Source of the DNA: Granulosicoccus sp045110515 | GTDB taxonomy: Bacteria > Pseudomonadota > Gammaproteobacteria > Granulosicoccales > Granulosicoccaceae | Reading direction: 5' to 3' | Assembly (NCBI GenBank): GCA_045110515.1 | Contig: JBGCGD010000003.1 | Coordinates: forward strand, 1 to 64,000 | Length of the DNA stretch: 64,000 bases | Translations under genes and position numbers: made by a program | Shown: positions 36,656-44,731 of the stretch, piece by piece | Layout of the letters: every line of letters begins with the position of its first letter | Position numbering within the stretch: position 1 is the first letter of the stretch | The notes under the pieces: model-generated | What the model was told of the DNA's origin: nothing | What the model saw: the letters and a program-made list of their open reading frames with translations, nothing else | Databases searched by the model: none

Positions 36656-37893
36656 TGGCGGCGTTTGAATATCTCGCACTCGATGAACGAGGGCGGGAAA
36701 AAAAGGGAGTTCTAGAGGCAGATACTGCACGCCTCGCCAGACAACTACTCCGCCAACAAAGCCTTACGCCTTTAGAGGTTAACGAAACCTCTGGGCGTGG
36801 AAAATCGAAGGCTGTGGGTGCCGCTAACAAAGGCGCCGCAACTCCTACTTTCCGCGGTGGTATTAAAACCAACGACTTAGCGCTGCTTACCCGACAAATT
36901 GCAACCTTAAGTGCCGCCGGTACGCCGCTGGAAGAATCGTTGTCAGCCGTTAGCAGACAAACCGAAAAGCCTCGCATTAAATCGCTTTTGTTGTCAGTGC
37001 GGGCGAAGGTACTCGAAGGCCACTCCTTTGCATCGGCATTGTCCGATTACCCAAAGGTATTTCCTGAAATTTATCAGGCAACGGTCTCGGCCGGTGAGCA
37101 ATCCGGGCACCTGGATGCTGTCCTTGAGCGACTGGCTGACTACACCGAAGAGCGACAAGCCGCAAACGCCACCGTTAAGAAGGCCTTGATTTATCCGAGC
37201 GTGCTTGTCGTTGCGTCAATACTTATTGTTGGTTTTCTACTTGCCTATGTCGTACCTCAAGTGGTTCAGGTATTTGAAGGCATGGATCAGGAACTCCCAG
37301 GTCTCACCCAAGCTATGCTGGCTGCCAGTGCTTTCGTACGCGAATGGGGACTGCTGATCGTCATCGCAGCGGTTGCAGCGATCATCATATTTAACAGAGC
37401 GATGCGTGGTGAGGCGTTTAAAACCCGCGTGCATTCCCTGTTGTTAAAAATTCCGTTGTTCAAACGATTAATTCGTGGCTTTAACACGGCGCAATTCGCC
37501 CGTACGCTAAGCATACTGGCCGCCAGCGGCGTTCCCGTGCTTGAAGCTCTGGAAATCGGTGCTCAAGTCATTACTAACCGGCCGATGAGAAAGGCGGTCA
37601 ACAGTGCTGCGGCTCAAGTTAGAGAGGGTTCAACCCTGAGCGATGCATTAGAAAGAACGGGATACTTTCCACCGATGTTGTTGCATCTGATTGCCAGCGG
37701 TGAGTCTTCAGGTCAACTGGATACCATGCTAGAGAAAGCGGCCGCTCATCAGGAGCGCGAGCTCAATGGCCTGATGGCTATTTTCTTGGGCCTATTTGAA
37801 CCCGTTGTTATTTTAATTATGGGTGGAGTCGTGCTGACTATCGTACTGGGCATTCTTCTGCCGATTTTCGAGATGAATCAGCTCGTTAATTGA
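36655..37893 (+). CDS. gspF: Type II secretion inner-membrane protein GspF
   Basis: Polytopic platform protein of 412 residues with two T2SSF domains (DLALLTRQIATLSAAGTPLEESL; AQFARTLSILAASGVPVLEALEIG) and three membrane spans (near 181-203, 224-241 and 378-401). GEQSGHLDAVLERLADYTE and ASGESSGQLDTMLEKAA are the matching conserved loops. It is the last gsp gene of this locus; gspG and later genes do not follow. Confidence 0.95.
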   Translation: MAAFEYLALDERGREKKGVLEADTARLARQLLRQQSLTPLEVNETSGRGKSKAVGAANKGAATPTFRGGIKTNDLALLTRQIATLSAAGTPLEESLSAVSRQTEKPRIKSLLLSVRAKVLEGHSFASALSDYPKVFPEIYQATVSAGEQSGHLDAVLERLADYTEERQAANATVKKALIYPSVLVVASILIVGFLLAYVVPQVVQVFEGMDQELPGLTQAMLAASAFVREWGLLIVIAAVAAIIIFNRAMRGEAFKTRVHSLLLKIPLFKRLIRGFNTAQFARTLSILAASGVPVLEALEIGAQVITNRPMRKAVNSAAAQVREGSTLSDALERTGYFPPMLLHLIASGESSGQLDTMLEKAAAHQERELNGLMAIFLGLFEPVVILIMGGVVLTIVLGILLPIFEMNQLVN

Positions 37894-37942
37894 TTGTTAC
37901 TGTGGCTCGCAGATAATTAGATACGAAGGGCTTACCTACAAT

Positions 37943-38191
37943 TTAGTTAGCAGGACGGCAGAAAGGCAGGATGTCCGCACTAGTGTTGTTAGATACGCTT
38001 CTCATGCCACCGAATACAGTTTGCCCGGCAAAAGGCCATACTTGCTCTGCATCGATCAGATCGCACGCCCGCCGCATCATGAGCTCCGAAATTTCTAACT
38101 CGTCACCCGAGTCAGTAATCATGGCGCAGGCCGTGAACGACTCCGGTAACGGAGTTAAATGATCACTACGTTGTACGCTGCAATATTTCAT
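37943..38191 (-). CDS. Small conserved-looking hypothetical protein
   Basis: An 82-residue protein I do not recognise. It is acidic in the middle (DSGDELEISELMMRRACDLIDAEQVWPF) with a few Cys and no membrane span. A clean ribosome site (CCAGGAA) lies eight bases before the ATG, which is the main reason to accept it. It converges on gspF and lies 117 bp downstream of ppk2 on the same strand. A plus-strand ORF across the same bases has no such signal. Confidence 0.55.
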   Translation of the reverse strand: MKYCSVQRSDHLTPLPESFTACAMITDSGDELEISELMMRRACDLIDAEQVWPFAGQTVFGGMRSVSNNTSADILPFCRPAN

Positions 38192-38308
38192 AGTCAGTTC
38201 CTGGTTCTCACACCCAAGATTGATTTATTAGTCTGTTACGCAAATCCTTGACCACTTTACTAACCTTGCAAGAACACGGATTGGCTATAGCCTTTTTGTT
38301 GTCGATGT

Positions 38309-39199
38309 TCACGTCAGCTGGTGGCTCTGGTTAGATTCGCTGTTAAGACGTTTTATATGTTCTTCAAATTTTGCGATTTCCTCATCACTCTTCTCTGGAT
38401 ATCGCAACGGTAGATCTTGCAAAGTTTTCAATACAATTTTTGCAACGCACAGTCGCATGTAGCGCTTGTTATCGGCCGGGATGGCGAACCATGGCGCGTC
38501 CTCAGTAGAAGTTTCGTTCAGAAGTGACTCATAAGCCTGCATGTAATCATCCCAACGCTCGCGGGTTGACAAGTCACTTTTAGAAAACTTCCAATATTTT
38601 TCAGGAGTCGTCAGTCGCTTTAAAAAACGCTTTTTCTGTTCCTCTTTTGAAACGTTGAGCCAAAACTTAAGCACCACGGTTCCGTTGCGAACCAAATGCT
38701 TCTCATGATCTCTGATCGATTCAAAGCGCTCGTCCCATATAGTGTCTGGATTGTGTTCGGGTAAGCGTTGATTGGCTAGGTATTCGGGGTGGACACGAAC
38801 GGCCAGGACTTCTTCGTAGTAACTGCGATTAAAAATGGAAATTCGGCCACGCTCTGGCAACTGCTTACTGGTACGCCACAACCAATCGTGTTCCAGCTCT
38901 TCGTTTGAGGGTGCTTTAAACGACGACACATGGCACCCAGCAGGGTTCACACCGCTCATGACTGCCCTGATGGTTCCATCTTTTCCAGCCGCATCCATCG
39001 CCTGAAAAACTAAGAGAACTGCGTAACGATCGTCGGCATAAAGCTTTCGCTGCAGCTCGCTAATTTGTTCTACGCACTCGGAAAGCTCTTTCTCTAGTGA
39101 CTTTTTACCTGGCACAGAGTCATCGGGGGCAGTTGGGCTTGCACTGACAGAGAAGTGCTCCGAGGCAGGTACCTTGTACGGGAAATGCACGACGCTCAT
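38309..39199 (-). CDS. Polyphosphate kinase 2 family protein
   Basis: PPK2-type kinase that transfers phosphate between polyphosphate and nucleotides (polyP to ADP or AMP, or the reverse). The 296 residues contain the Walker A-like FQAMDAAGKDGTIRAV, GCHVSSFKAPS, EHDWLWR, the lid/Walker B region ISIFNRSYYEEVLAVRVHP and WLNVSKEEQKKRFLKR. From memory the DWLWR and YYEEVLAVRVHP pattern fits class III, which accepts AMP and ADP. It is a single gene whose 5' end neighbours a 340 bp intergenic region. Confidence 0.9.
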   Translation of the reverse strand: MSVVHFPYKVPASEHFSVSASPTAPDDSVPGKKSLEKELSECVEQISELQRKLYADDRYAVLLVFQAMDAAGKDGTIRAVMSGVNPAGCHVSSFKAPSNEELEHDWLWRTSKQLPERGRISIFNRSYYEEVLAVRVHPEYLANQRLPEHNPDTIWDERFESIRDHEKHLVRNGTVVLKFWLNVSKEEQKKRFLKRLTTPEKYWKFSKSDLSTRERWDDYMQAYESLLNETSTEDAPWFAIPADNKRYMRLCVAKIVLKTLQDLPLRYPEKSDEEIAKFEEHIKRLNSESNQSHQLT

Positions 39200-39539
39200 A
39201 GTCGAGCCACGCGATCAGCAGAACCGTTAGAAACAGCAGACGTAAAATTGCACAAGAGCGTGCAAGCTCCTCGCTTATCTACTATAACTACTAACGACCC
39301 CATCTTTGTCACTGGTTTGGCTCCGAATGCCCGGTTCGATATAAACCCGGCCAAATGGTGAATGAGTCAAAAGACTCTTTCACCACGAGCACAGTACCTA
39401 ACAATGCTTAAACGAAACTGAAAGGGGAGATTTTTACGCGGCTTGCGTCACAACGTTTGCGCCATCACGCCAAAACGTCAATTAAAAGTCATTTCTTGAT
39501 AGTGATAAACGATTGTTCAGTACAAAATCATGCACGGAT
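39200..39539. other. Intergenic region upstream of ppk2
   Basis: About 340 bp with no credible gene. A plus-strand ORF reaching 39361 is antisense to the ppk2 start and has no ribosome site. A small hairpin, GAGTC-AAAA-GACTC followed by TTTC, lies near 39365-39378. The stretch between the hairpin and the CopD-like gene is unremarkable. Confidence 0.4.
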
Positions 39540-40004
39540 TTAGCTAAATAATCCGTAGCGACCCGCGTACACGGCAGCCACAAGAAACAAACCCAGCGCC
39601 AAATTAACGAAAACAATATGTCGCACTCGGTTTAGTGCTTTTCCAGCCTCTGACCAGCTTTCTGTAGTTACGGCATTTTTTAATGCCGCGTAAGGTCGGT
39701 AATACAGATAAATAAACAAGGCAATCATCAGTAAACCGATACCGTGCATGATATGAATATACATCGGGCTGTTAGCGAACCCACCGAACGCACCAAATAC
39801 TAGCCAGTATCCGGTTAAGGGCAAGATGACAACCGCCATCCAAACCCAAGGGAAAAAACGCTTAAAGACACCAGCCCAAAGGGTTAATCGCCGATGGGGT
39901 TCGAGCAAACTCATGGAGGGCCGAAGCACGATGTAGGCGAAGAACATACCGCCAACCCAAACGGTTGCCGCCAATCCATGCAAAGTAATCGCAAGTGCGT
40001 TCAT
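39540..40004 (-). CDS. CopD-like four-helix membrane protein
   Basis: A 154-residue integral membrane protein with four predicted spans (ALAITLHGLAATVWVGGMFFAYIVL; FPWVWMAVVILPLTGYWLVFG; YIHIMHGIGLLMIALFIYLYY; HIVFVNLALGLFLVAAVYAGRYG). Histidines His9, His85 and His129 lie in or near the spans and could bind heme or copper, as in the CopD/YozB-like family. It is 11 bases after sdaA, so it is probably in its transcript. Function unknown. Confidence 0.7.
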   Translation of the reverse strand: MNALAITLHGLAATVWVGGMFFAYIVLRPSMSLLEPHRRLTLWAGVFKRFFPWVWMAVVILPLTGYWLVFGAFGGFANSPMYIHIMHGIGLLMIALFIYLYYRPYAALKNAVTTESWSEAGKALNRVRHIVFVNLALGLFLVAAVYAGRYGLFS

Positions 40005-40015
40005 AGGGACTCAGT

Positions 40016-41419
40016 TTAGCAATCTGGAAAACTTACAGGTACTTCTATCACGTTTATCGCTAAACCGCCTCGCGCCGTTTCTTTGTATTTCGTTTTCATA
40101 TCGGCACCCGTCTCTCTCATGGTTTTTATCACTCGATCTAATGATACGAAATGGGTTCCGTCACCGCGTAACGCGATTCGAGCCGCATTTATAGCTTTCA
40201 CTGAACCCATGGCGTTTCGCTCGATACAGGGAACCTGAACTAACCCGCCGACCGGGTCACACGTTAGACCCAAGTTATGTTCCATGCCGATTTCCGCTGC
40301 GTTCTCAACCTGTTCCGGGGTGCCTCCCATTACAGCCGCGAGCGCTCCAGCTGCCATCGAGCAGGCTGAGCCTACTTCTCCCTGACAACCAACTTCGGCC
40401 CCCGATATTGACGCATTCTCTTTATACAAAATGCCAATCGCACCAGCGGTTAATAGAAAATCAACAATACCTTCATCCGAACTACCGGACACAAAGCGAT
40501 GATAGTAGTGAAGGACGGCGGGTATGATGCCTGCCGCGCCATTAGTAGGTGCTGTCACGACGCGCCCACCGGCCGCATTTTCCTCGTTAACTGCCAAGGC
40601 ATAAAGGTTCACCCAATCCATTACCGTTAACGGATCACGCAAAGCCGCTTCGGGATGCTCACTTAATTTTTGATACAACTCTGCAGCTCGTCTTTTGACC
40701 CTCATCCCTCCTGGCAGAATACCGGATTCCGAGCAGCCTCTTTTTACGCATTCCTGCATCACTTGCCACAGCGCCAGAAGCTCTTCCCGAATCTGTGCTT
40801 CTGAGCGCCAGGTCAGCTCATTACGCAGCATGATTTCACTGATACTTAATTTGTGCTCGGCGCACAGAACCAGCAAACCATCGCCTGTGGTGAAGGGGTA
40901 CGGCACTTCAGTATCGTCAGCTTTCACGACCGGTTCATCATTGGCCGCAGAGTCGTCAAGGACAAACCCGCCACCGACCGAGTAGTAGGTCTTCTGAAAA
41001 ATGTTTTCCCCGCTGGCATTCATCGCAGAAAATAAAATGGCATTGGGATGAAAAGGCAAAGATCGCCGCTTATGCATGACGAGGTCTTTAGCCTCGTCGA
41101 ATCGAATTCGCAGCCCTGTGGGTAGCAAAACACTTTTGCTTTGACGAATAGCTTCCAGCCTGTCAGGAATTTGATCAACGTCTACCGAAGTTGGGTGTTC
41201 TCCTTCGAGTCCCAACAAAACAGCTTTATCGCTTCCATGCCCTTTACCGGTGGCGCCTAAAGAGCCATAAAGTTCGACTTTGCATCGTGTGACAGTAAGC
41301 AGTTCGCTGCTCTCCTGCAAAGCTAACACAAAGCGACGCGCCGCCACCATTGGTCCAACGGTATGGGAACTGGAGGGACCTATCCCGCTTTTGAACAAGT
41401 CGAAAACACTAATAGCCAT
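40016..41419 (-). CDS. sdaA: L-serine dehydratase (ammonia-lyase), iron-sulfur type
   Basis: Converts L-serine to pyruvate and ammonia using a [4Fe-4S] cluster. The single-chain 467-residue form joins a beta domain (SVFDLFKSGIGPSSSHTVGPM) and an alpha domain with the cluster cysteines in EVGCQGEVGSACSMAAGAL and CDPVGGLVQVPCIERNAMG. The active-site PTNGAAGIIPAVL is present. Whether it should be called SdaA, SdaB or TdcG is not resolvable from sequence. It lies upstream of the CopD-like gene. Confidence 0.95.
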   Translation of the reverse strand: MAISVFDLFKSGIGPSSSHTVGPMVAARRFVLALQESSELLTVTRCKVELYGSLGATGKGHGSDKAVLLGLEGEHPTSVDVDQIPDRLEAIRQSKSVLLPTGLRIRFDEAKDLVMHKRRSLPFHPNAILFSAMNASGENIFQKTYYSVGGGFVLDDSAANDEPVVKADDTEVPYPFTTGDGLLVLCAEHKLSISEIMLRNELTWRSEAQIREELLALWQVMQECVKRGCSESGILPGGMRVKRRAAELYQKLSEHPEAALRDPLTVMDWVNLYALAVNEENAAGGRVVTAPTNGAAGIIPAVLHYYHRFVSGSSDEGIVDFLLTAGAIGILYKENASISGAEVGCQGEVGSACSMAAGALAAVMGGTPEQVENAAEIGMEHNLGLTCDPVGGLVQVPCIERNAMGSVKAINAARIALRGDGTHFVSLDRVIKTMRETGADMKTKYKETARGGLAINVIEVPVSFPDC

Positions 41420-41601
41420 GCATCAATCCCCTAAACAGAAACGACTTTGAGCCCCGGAGCGAATCCTGCCGGCGCCACTGTAACGGGCTTGATGCTATGA
41501 AGATGCTCTCAGAGCGGCTCGGGGCCTGCCCAAGAACGACATTTAGCGTAGGAGTGTGGACCGATGCACCCAATTGGGTGATGACGGACGCAAAATAACG
41601 C

Positions 41602-42303
41602 TTAGTAAGAGTTACGCAGAAACTGATGAATAGACGAGGCTGCAACGGACACCGAGTGATTTTTGATCTTCACGTAGTGATCGCCATCGAGGTAGGCGCC
41701 AAAGCCTCGAAGCATTCCGAGCATTTCCCAGGCACCGTCATTACACGATAACAAACCGCCACCGGATTGCCCCGAATCGATAGAGGCGCTGGAGTGCAAT
41801 GCACCTTCATGATAATCCTGTAAAACGCCTACGGAGGTCATCATAGCCTGAGCACGCGGATACCCAACAGCCCAAACAGGTTGATACTCAACAGGATCAA
41901 AGCCTGCGATATGTAACGGTCTAATTGTCTGAGTGTCTACAGCTAACACAGCCAGGTCGCGGGTTTCATCAACCACAACCAGATCTGCAATGCGGTAAGA
42001 GCCCCCTACTTTTACAAAGAACTGACCACCTCCCGTGACTGCATGAGCAGCCGTTAGAACACGGTTTTCGTCATAAACCACACCGGTAGCCTGGCTACCG
42101 TGGTCTGTCGCGATAGGAAGAATGGCTTGCAGGGTCTTAGCGTCAGGCCTTGCACATGCGCTGAGAGCTGAGCGCCCACTGTCGAGCAATCTAACGGTTG
42201 AGCCGCCTCGATCCGCTCTTTCGGCTAACGCGGCCGGAGTCGACATCGCCAAACATGCCATGACCACAGCCAGCGCGCTTTTTCTAATTTTTGCGCTGAA
42301 CAT
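41602..42303 (-). CDS. Secreted trypsin-like serine protease
   Basis: A 233-residue protein with a signal peptide cleaved near residue 27 (PAALA-ERAD) and a chymotrypsin-fold catalytic set: His in VLTAAHAV, Asp in ETRDLAVLAV, Ser in SIDSGQSGGGLLS. There is no PDZ domain, so it is not DegP-like; GQSGGG differs from GDSGGP of trypsin and is closer to HtrA-type GNSGGP. It could be a type II secretion substrate given the gsp genes, but no link is shown. Two cysteines may form a disulfide. Confidence 0.8.
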   Translation of the reverse strand: MFSAKIRKSALAVVMACLAMSTPAALAERADRGGSTVRLLDSGRSALSACARPDAKTLQAILPIATDHGSQATGVVYDENRVLTAAHAVTGGGQFFVKVGGSYRIADLVVVDETRDLAVLAVDTQTIRPLHIAGFDPVEYQPVWAVGYPRAQAMMTSVGVLQDYHEGALHSSASIDSGQSGGGLLSCNDGAWEMLGMLRGFGAYLDGDHYVKIKNHSVSVAASSIHQFLRNSY

Positions 42304-42909
42304 TTCTCATCCCTATCTGCCCGTGTAAACCGAGCTTTGACGTGCTATCGACCGAACCCAACGAGGGTTGACACAGTGCTATGCTTGTTCGCAATGCAAT
42401 GTGCAGTACTCGTCAAAGTCGAATCACGTTTCTTGCGCAGGATCACTCCCACCCCGAATAGCAAAACAGTTTTTTTGCTCTTATTGGCAAATAAACTTGA
42501 TTTGCGGCGGATATAGTCTACCGCAGCCTGAGCGAGATATCCGCACCATTCACGACGGGTCTATGACACTCGGGGAAAAACTTGAGGGTGAGAAGATGTA
42601 TGTTGCAGCCTTCTATTTTTGGTTGCTTAAAAAATGTGCAGAGCACCAAAGTTTTCTGAATTGATGTGACGGCTTAGTCTAGCGGGATACACATTAACCA
42701 TCAGATCTACAGGTTTAGAGTAAGGACAAGAAGCTTGCTGCCGTTAGATCTCTACATCGAACGATTCGTGATAATCAACGTGCAGATATATTACGTTGAC
42801 GCAGACGCCGAGGTTGTGTTTACTAGGAACTTCGAAGCTTGCGAATGTAGTTGGCTTGGTAGCCATTAGAGCCTTAAATGGAATGACAACTATATAAGAG
42901 ACACGCCAG
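42304..42909. other. Gene-poor 606-bp region
   Basis: No gene that I can support. A plus-strand frame from a TTG at 42368 (98 residues) has an odd composition, with a Cys-rich start, and no well-placed ribosome site. A minus-strand 71-residue frame near 42744-42959 overlaps the next gene. A hairpin (AGCAAAA...TTTTGCT) lies near 42463-42482. The region may contain gene remnants. Confidence 0.4.
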
Positions 42910-43200
42910 ATGCACACTATATCGAAAGCGGCCAACATTCTGAATATCAGCGAATTCAAATTGTTCAGCGAAGCCTACCTAACGTGGTTTGGTGATCGTG
43001 CGGACGATAAGGACCTAACACTTGTTTTTTCGCAATTCATTATGTTTGGCGAACTTCCCGAGTGGGCAGACCAATACGCCCGGTCAGTACTGGACGACCT
43101 CGAAGCCAACCGACAGGTTAATCTCAATTCTTTCAGCACACTGAATTTATCGCCACGAGTCGGCAAGCGCCCGGAAATCAGCTTCTCAATCGTTCGCTAA
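42910..43200 (+). CDS. Small hypothetical protein upstream of puuE
   Basis: A 96-residue soluble protein I do not recognise. The sequence looks like a real fold: MHTISKAANILNISEFKLFSEAYLTWFG with a helical, acidic middle (FGELPEWADQYARSVLDDLEANRQ). It ends 40 bp before puuE on the same strand, so it may share the transcript. The upstream ribosome site is modest (AGAGACA). A link to purine breakdown is only suggested by position. Confidence 0.55.
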   Translation: MHTISKAANILNISEFKLFSEAYLTWFGDRADDKDLTLVFSQFIMFGELPEWADQYARSVLDDLEANRQVNLNSFSTLNLSPRVGKRPEISFSIVR

Positions 43201-43240
43201 AACAGATTATCCTGTAGCTCTTGTTCTTCAGGATGACATC

Positions 43241-44155
43241 ATGAGCGAGCAGTACCCTAGAGACCTCATCGGTTACGGTGAAAAAACCCCCGACCCCGCC
43301 TGGCCTAATGATTCAGCAATAGCTGTTCAATTTGTCATGAATGTTGAGGAAGGTGGCGAGAATAATATTCTTCACGGTGACGCTGCCTCAGAAGCATTCT
43401 TATCTGAAATCGTCGGCGCTGCGGCCTGGCCCGGTCAGCGCCATATGAACATGGAATCTATTTACGAGTACGGAGCTCGTAGCGGATTCTGGAGACTGCA
43501 CCGACTATTCACGCAAAGGCAGATGCCCGTAACTGTTTTCGGAGTTGCCACGGCGCTGGCTCGAGTACCAGAGGCGGTCGCTGCTATGAAAGAGGCCGAT
43601 TGGGAGATAGCAACACATGGGCTTAAATGGATTGATTACAAAGATTTCACGCTAGAGCAGGAAGCGGCGCACCTAGCTGAAGCCATCGAGATCCATGAAA
43701 ATGTGACTGGCGATAAACCAGTCGGTGCTTACATAGGACGAACGTCGGTGCATTCACACGATATTTGTGCAGCGCATGCCCATCTTGAATATTGCGCGGA
43801 TACCTACGCTGACGAACTACCGTATTGGCGGGACTCCAGTCATGGCCCTCAACTCATGGTGCCTTATACGCTGGATGCAAACGATATGAGGTTCGCAACG
43901 CCACAAGGATTTAATTCGGGGGATCAGTTCTATCAGTACCTCAAGGACAGTTTCGACATGCTTTACAAAGAAGGCCTAAACGGACAGGCGAAGATGATGT
44001 CCATTGGGCTTCATTCAAGACTTATCGGCCGCCCGGGTCGCGCAGCATCGTTGGAGAGATTTCTCGATTATGTCGCCGAACACGACAGAGTCTGGGTAAG
44101 CCGAAGAATCGATATCGCAAGACACTGGCAGGCTAACCACCCTTACCAGGGCTGA
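43241..44155 (+). CDS. puuE: Allantoinase PuuE (polysaccharide deacetylase-like)
   Basis: Metal-independent or weakly metal-bound allantoinase that opens the allantoin ring to allantoate. The 304 residues begin with PRDLIGYGEKTPDPAWPNDSAIAVQFV and carry EEGGENNILHGD, GQRHMNMESIYEYGARSGFWR, EIATHGLKWIDY, GAYIGRTSVHS and GLHSRLIGRPGR, the PuuE pattern, unlike the amidohydrolase AllB. It is next to uraH (convergent), which fits ureide metabolism. Confidence 0.93.
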   Translation: MSEQYPRDLIGYGEKTPDPAWPNDSAIAVQFVMNVEEGGENNILHGDAASEAFLSEIVGAAAWPGQRHMNMESIYEYGARSGFWRLHRLFTQRQMPVTVFGVATALARVPEAVAAMKEADWEIATHGLKWIDYKDFTLEQEAAHLAEAIEIHENVTGDKPVGAYIGRTSVHSHDICAAHAHLEYCADTYADELPYWRDSSHGPQLMVPYTLDANDMRFATPQGFNSGDQFYQYLKDSFDMLYKEGLNGQAKMMSIGLHSRLIGRPGRAASLERFLDYVAEHDRVWVSRRIDIARHWQANHPYQG

Positions 44156-44162
44156 GGTGAAT

Positions 44163-44193
44163 CCGCAGGGTATTTATCAGTAAAGCCCTGCGG
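44163..44193. terminator. Bidirectional terminator between puuE and uraH
   Basis: CCGCAGGG (44163-44170) and CCCTGCGG (44186-44193) form a perfect eight-pair stem with a 15-base loop, flanked by A residues on the left and TTTA on the right. It lies in the 52 bp between the convergent stops, so it can serve both genes. Confidence 0.65.
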
Positions 44194-44207
44194 TTTAACG
44201 ATGTCCG

Positions 44208-44549
44208 TTAACTGCCGCGGTAAGTTGAATAACCGAAAGGGTTGAGCAGCAAAGGTACGTGATAGTGCTGACCATCGGCTTCTATTTCAAAAACCACATC
44301 TACATACGGGTAGAACGTCTTTTTCTCAAGGCCTGCGTAATAGTCCGCCAGGTAGAAAGTCAGTTTATAGATTCCCCCGGGAAGCGCCCCTACGTCGCCA
44401 GTAAAATCAGCCACACGACCATCTTCATTCGTTGATCCGGTACCGAGCATCAACCAGTCATCACCTTGCTGTTGCATCAGGGTGATGAGAACGCCTTCGG
44501 CGGGCCTACCTTGAGATGTATCCAGGATGTGGGAAGTGATTTGAGTCAT
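44208..44549 (-). CDS. uraH: 5-hydroxyisourate hydrolase (transthyretin-like)
   Basis: Hydrolyses 5-hydroxyisourate, the uricase product, to OHCU. The 113 residues have the family marks: SHILDTSQGRPAEG near the start, the DGRV region, GIYKLTFYLADYYAG, FYPYVDVVFEI, HYHVPLLLNPFGYSTYRGS with the diagnostic C-terminal YRGS. No signal peptide, so cytoplasmic. GGAG precedes the ATG. Uricase and OHCU decarboxylase genes are not seen here. Confidence 0.95.
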   Translation of the reverse strand: MTQITSHILDTSQGRPAEGVLITLMQQQGDDWLMLGTGSTNEDGRVADFTGDVGALPGGIYKLTFYLADYYAGLEKKTFYPYVDVVFEIEADGQHYHVPLLLNPFGYSTYRGS

Positions 44550-44731
44550 GTCGCTCCAAATGCGTGCAAATTAAAGGGTGGTCGCAAACTGGTACCGATT
44601 TGCGAATCTCGTATTTAGTCGTTTTCGGCTAAGGGTACTACGAAGCTGCAATCCCAAGTGTTGTAATATTCCAGCTATGCCGACCGGAAGCAGTATCGGG
44701 TCGCACCCTTGTTAATTGTACTGGAGACGAC

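Noticed and set aside
39155..39361. A 68-residue plus-strand frame ending before a small hairpin
   Set aside because: Overlaps the ppk2 start in antisense and has no ribosome site; the hairpin alone is not enough support.
42368..42664. A 98-residue plus-strand frame starting with TTG
   Set aside because: Poor start context, odd Cys-rich beginning and no recognisable fold; treated as noise within a gene-poor region.
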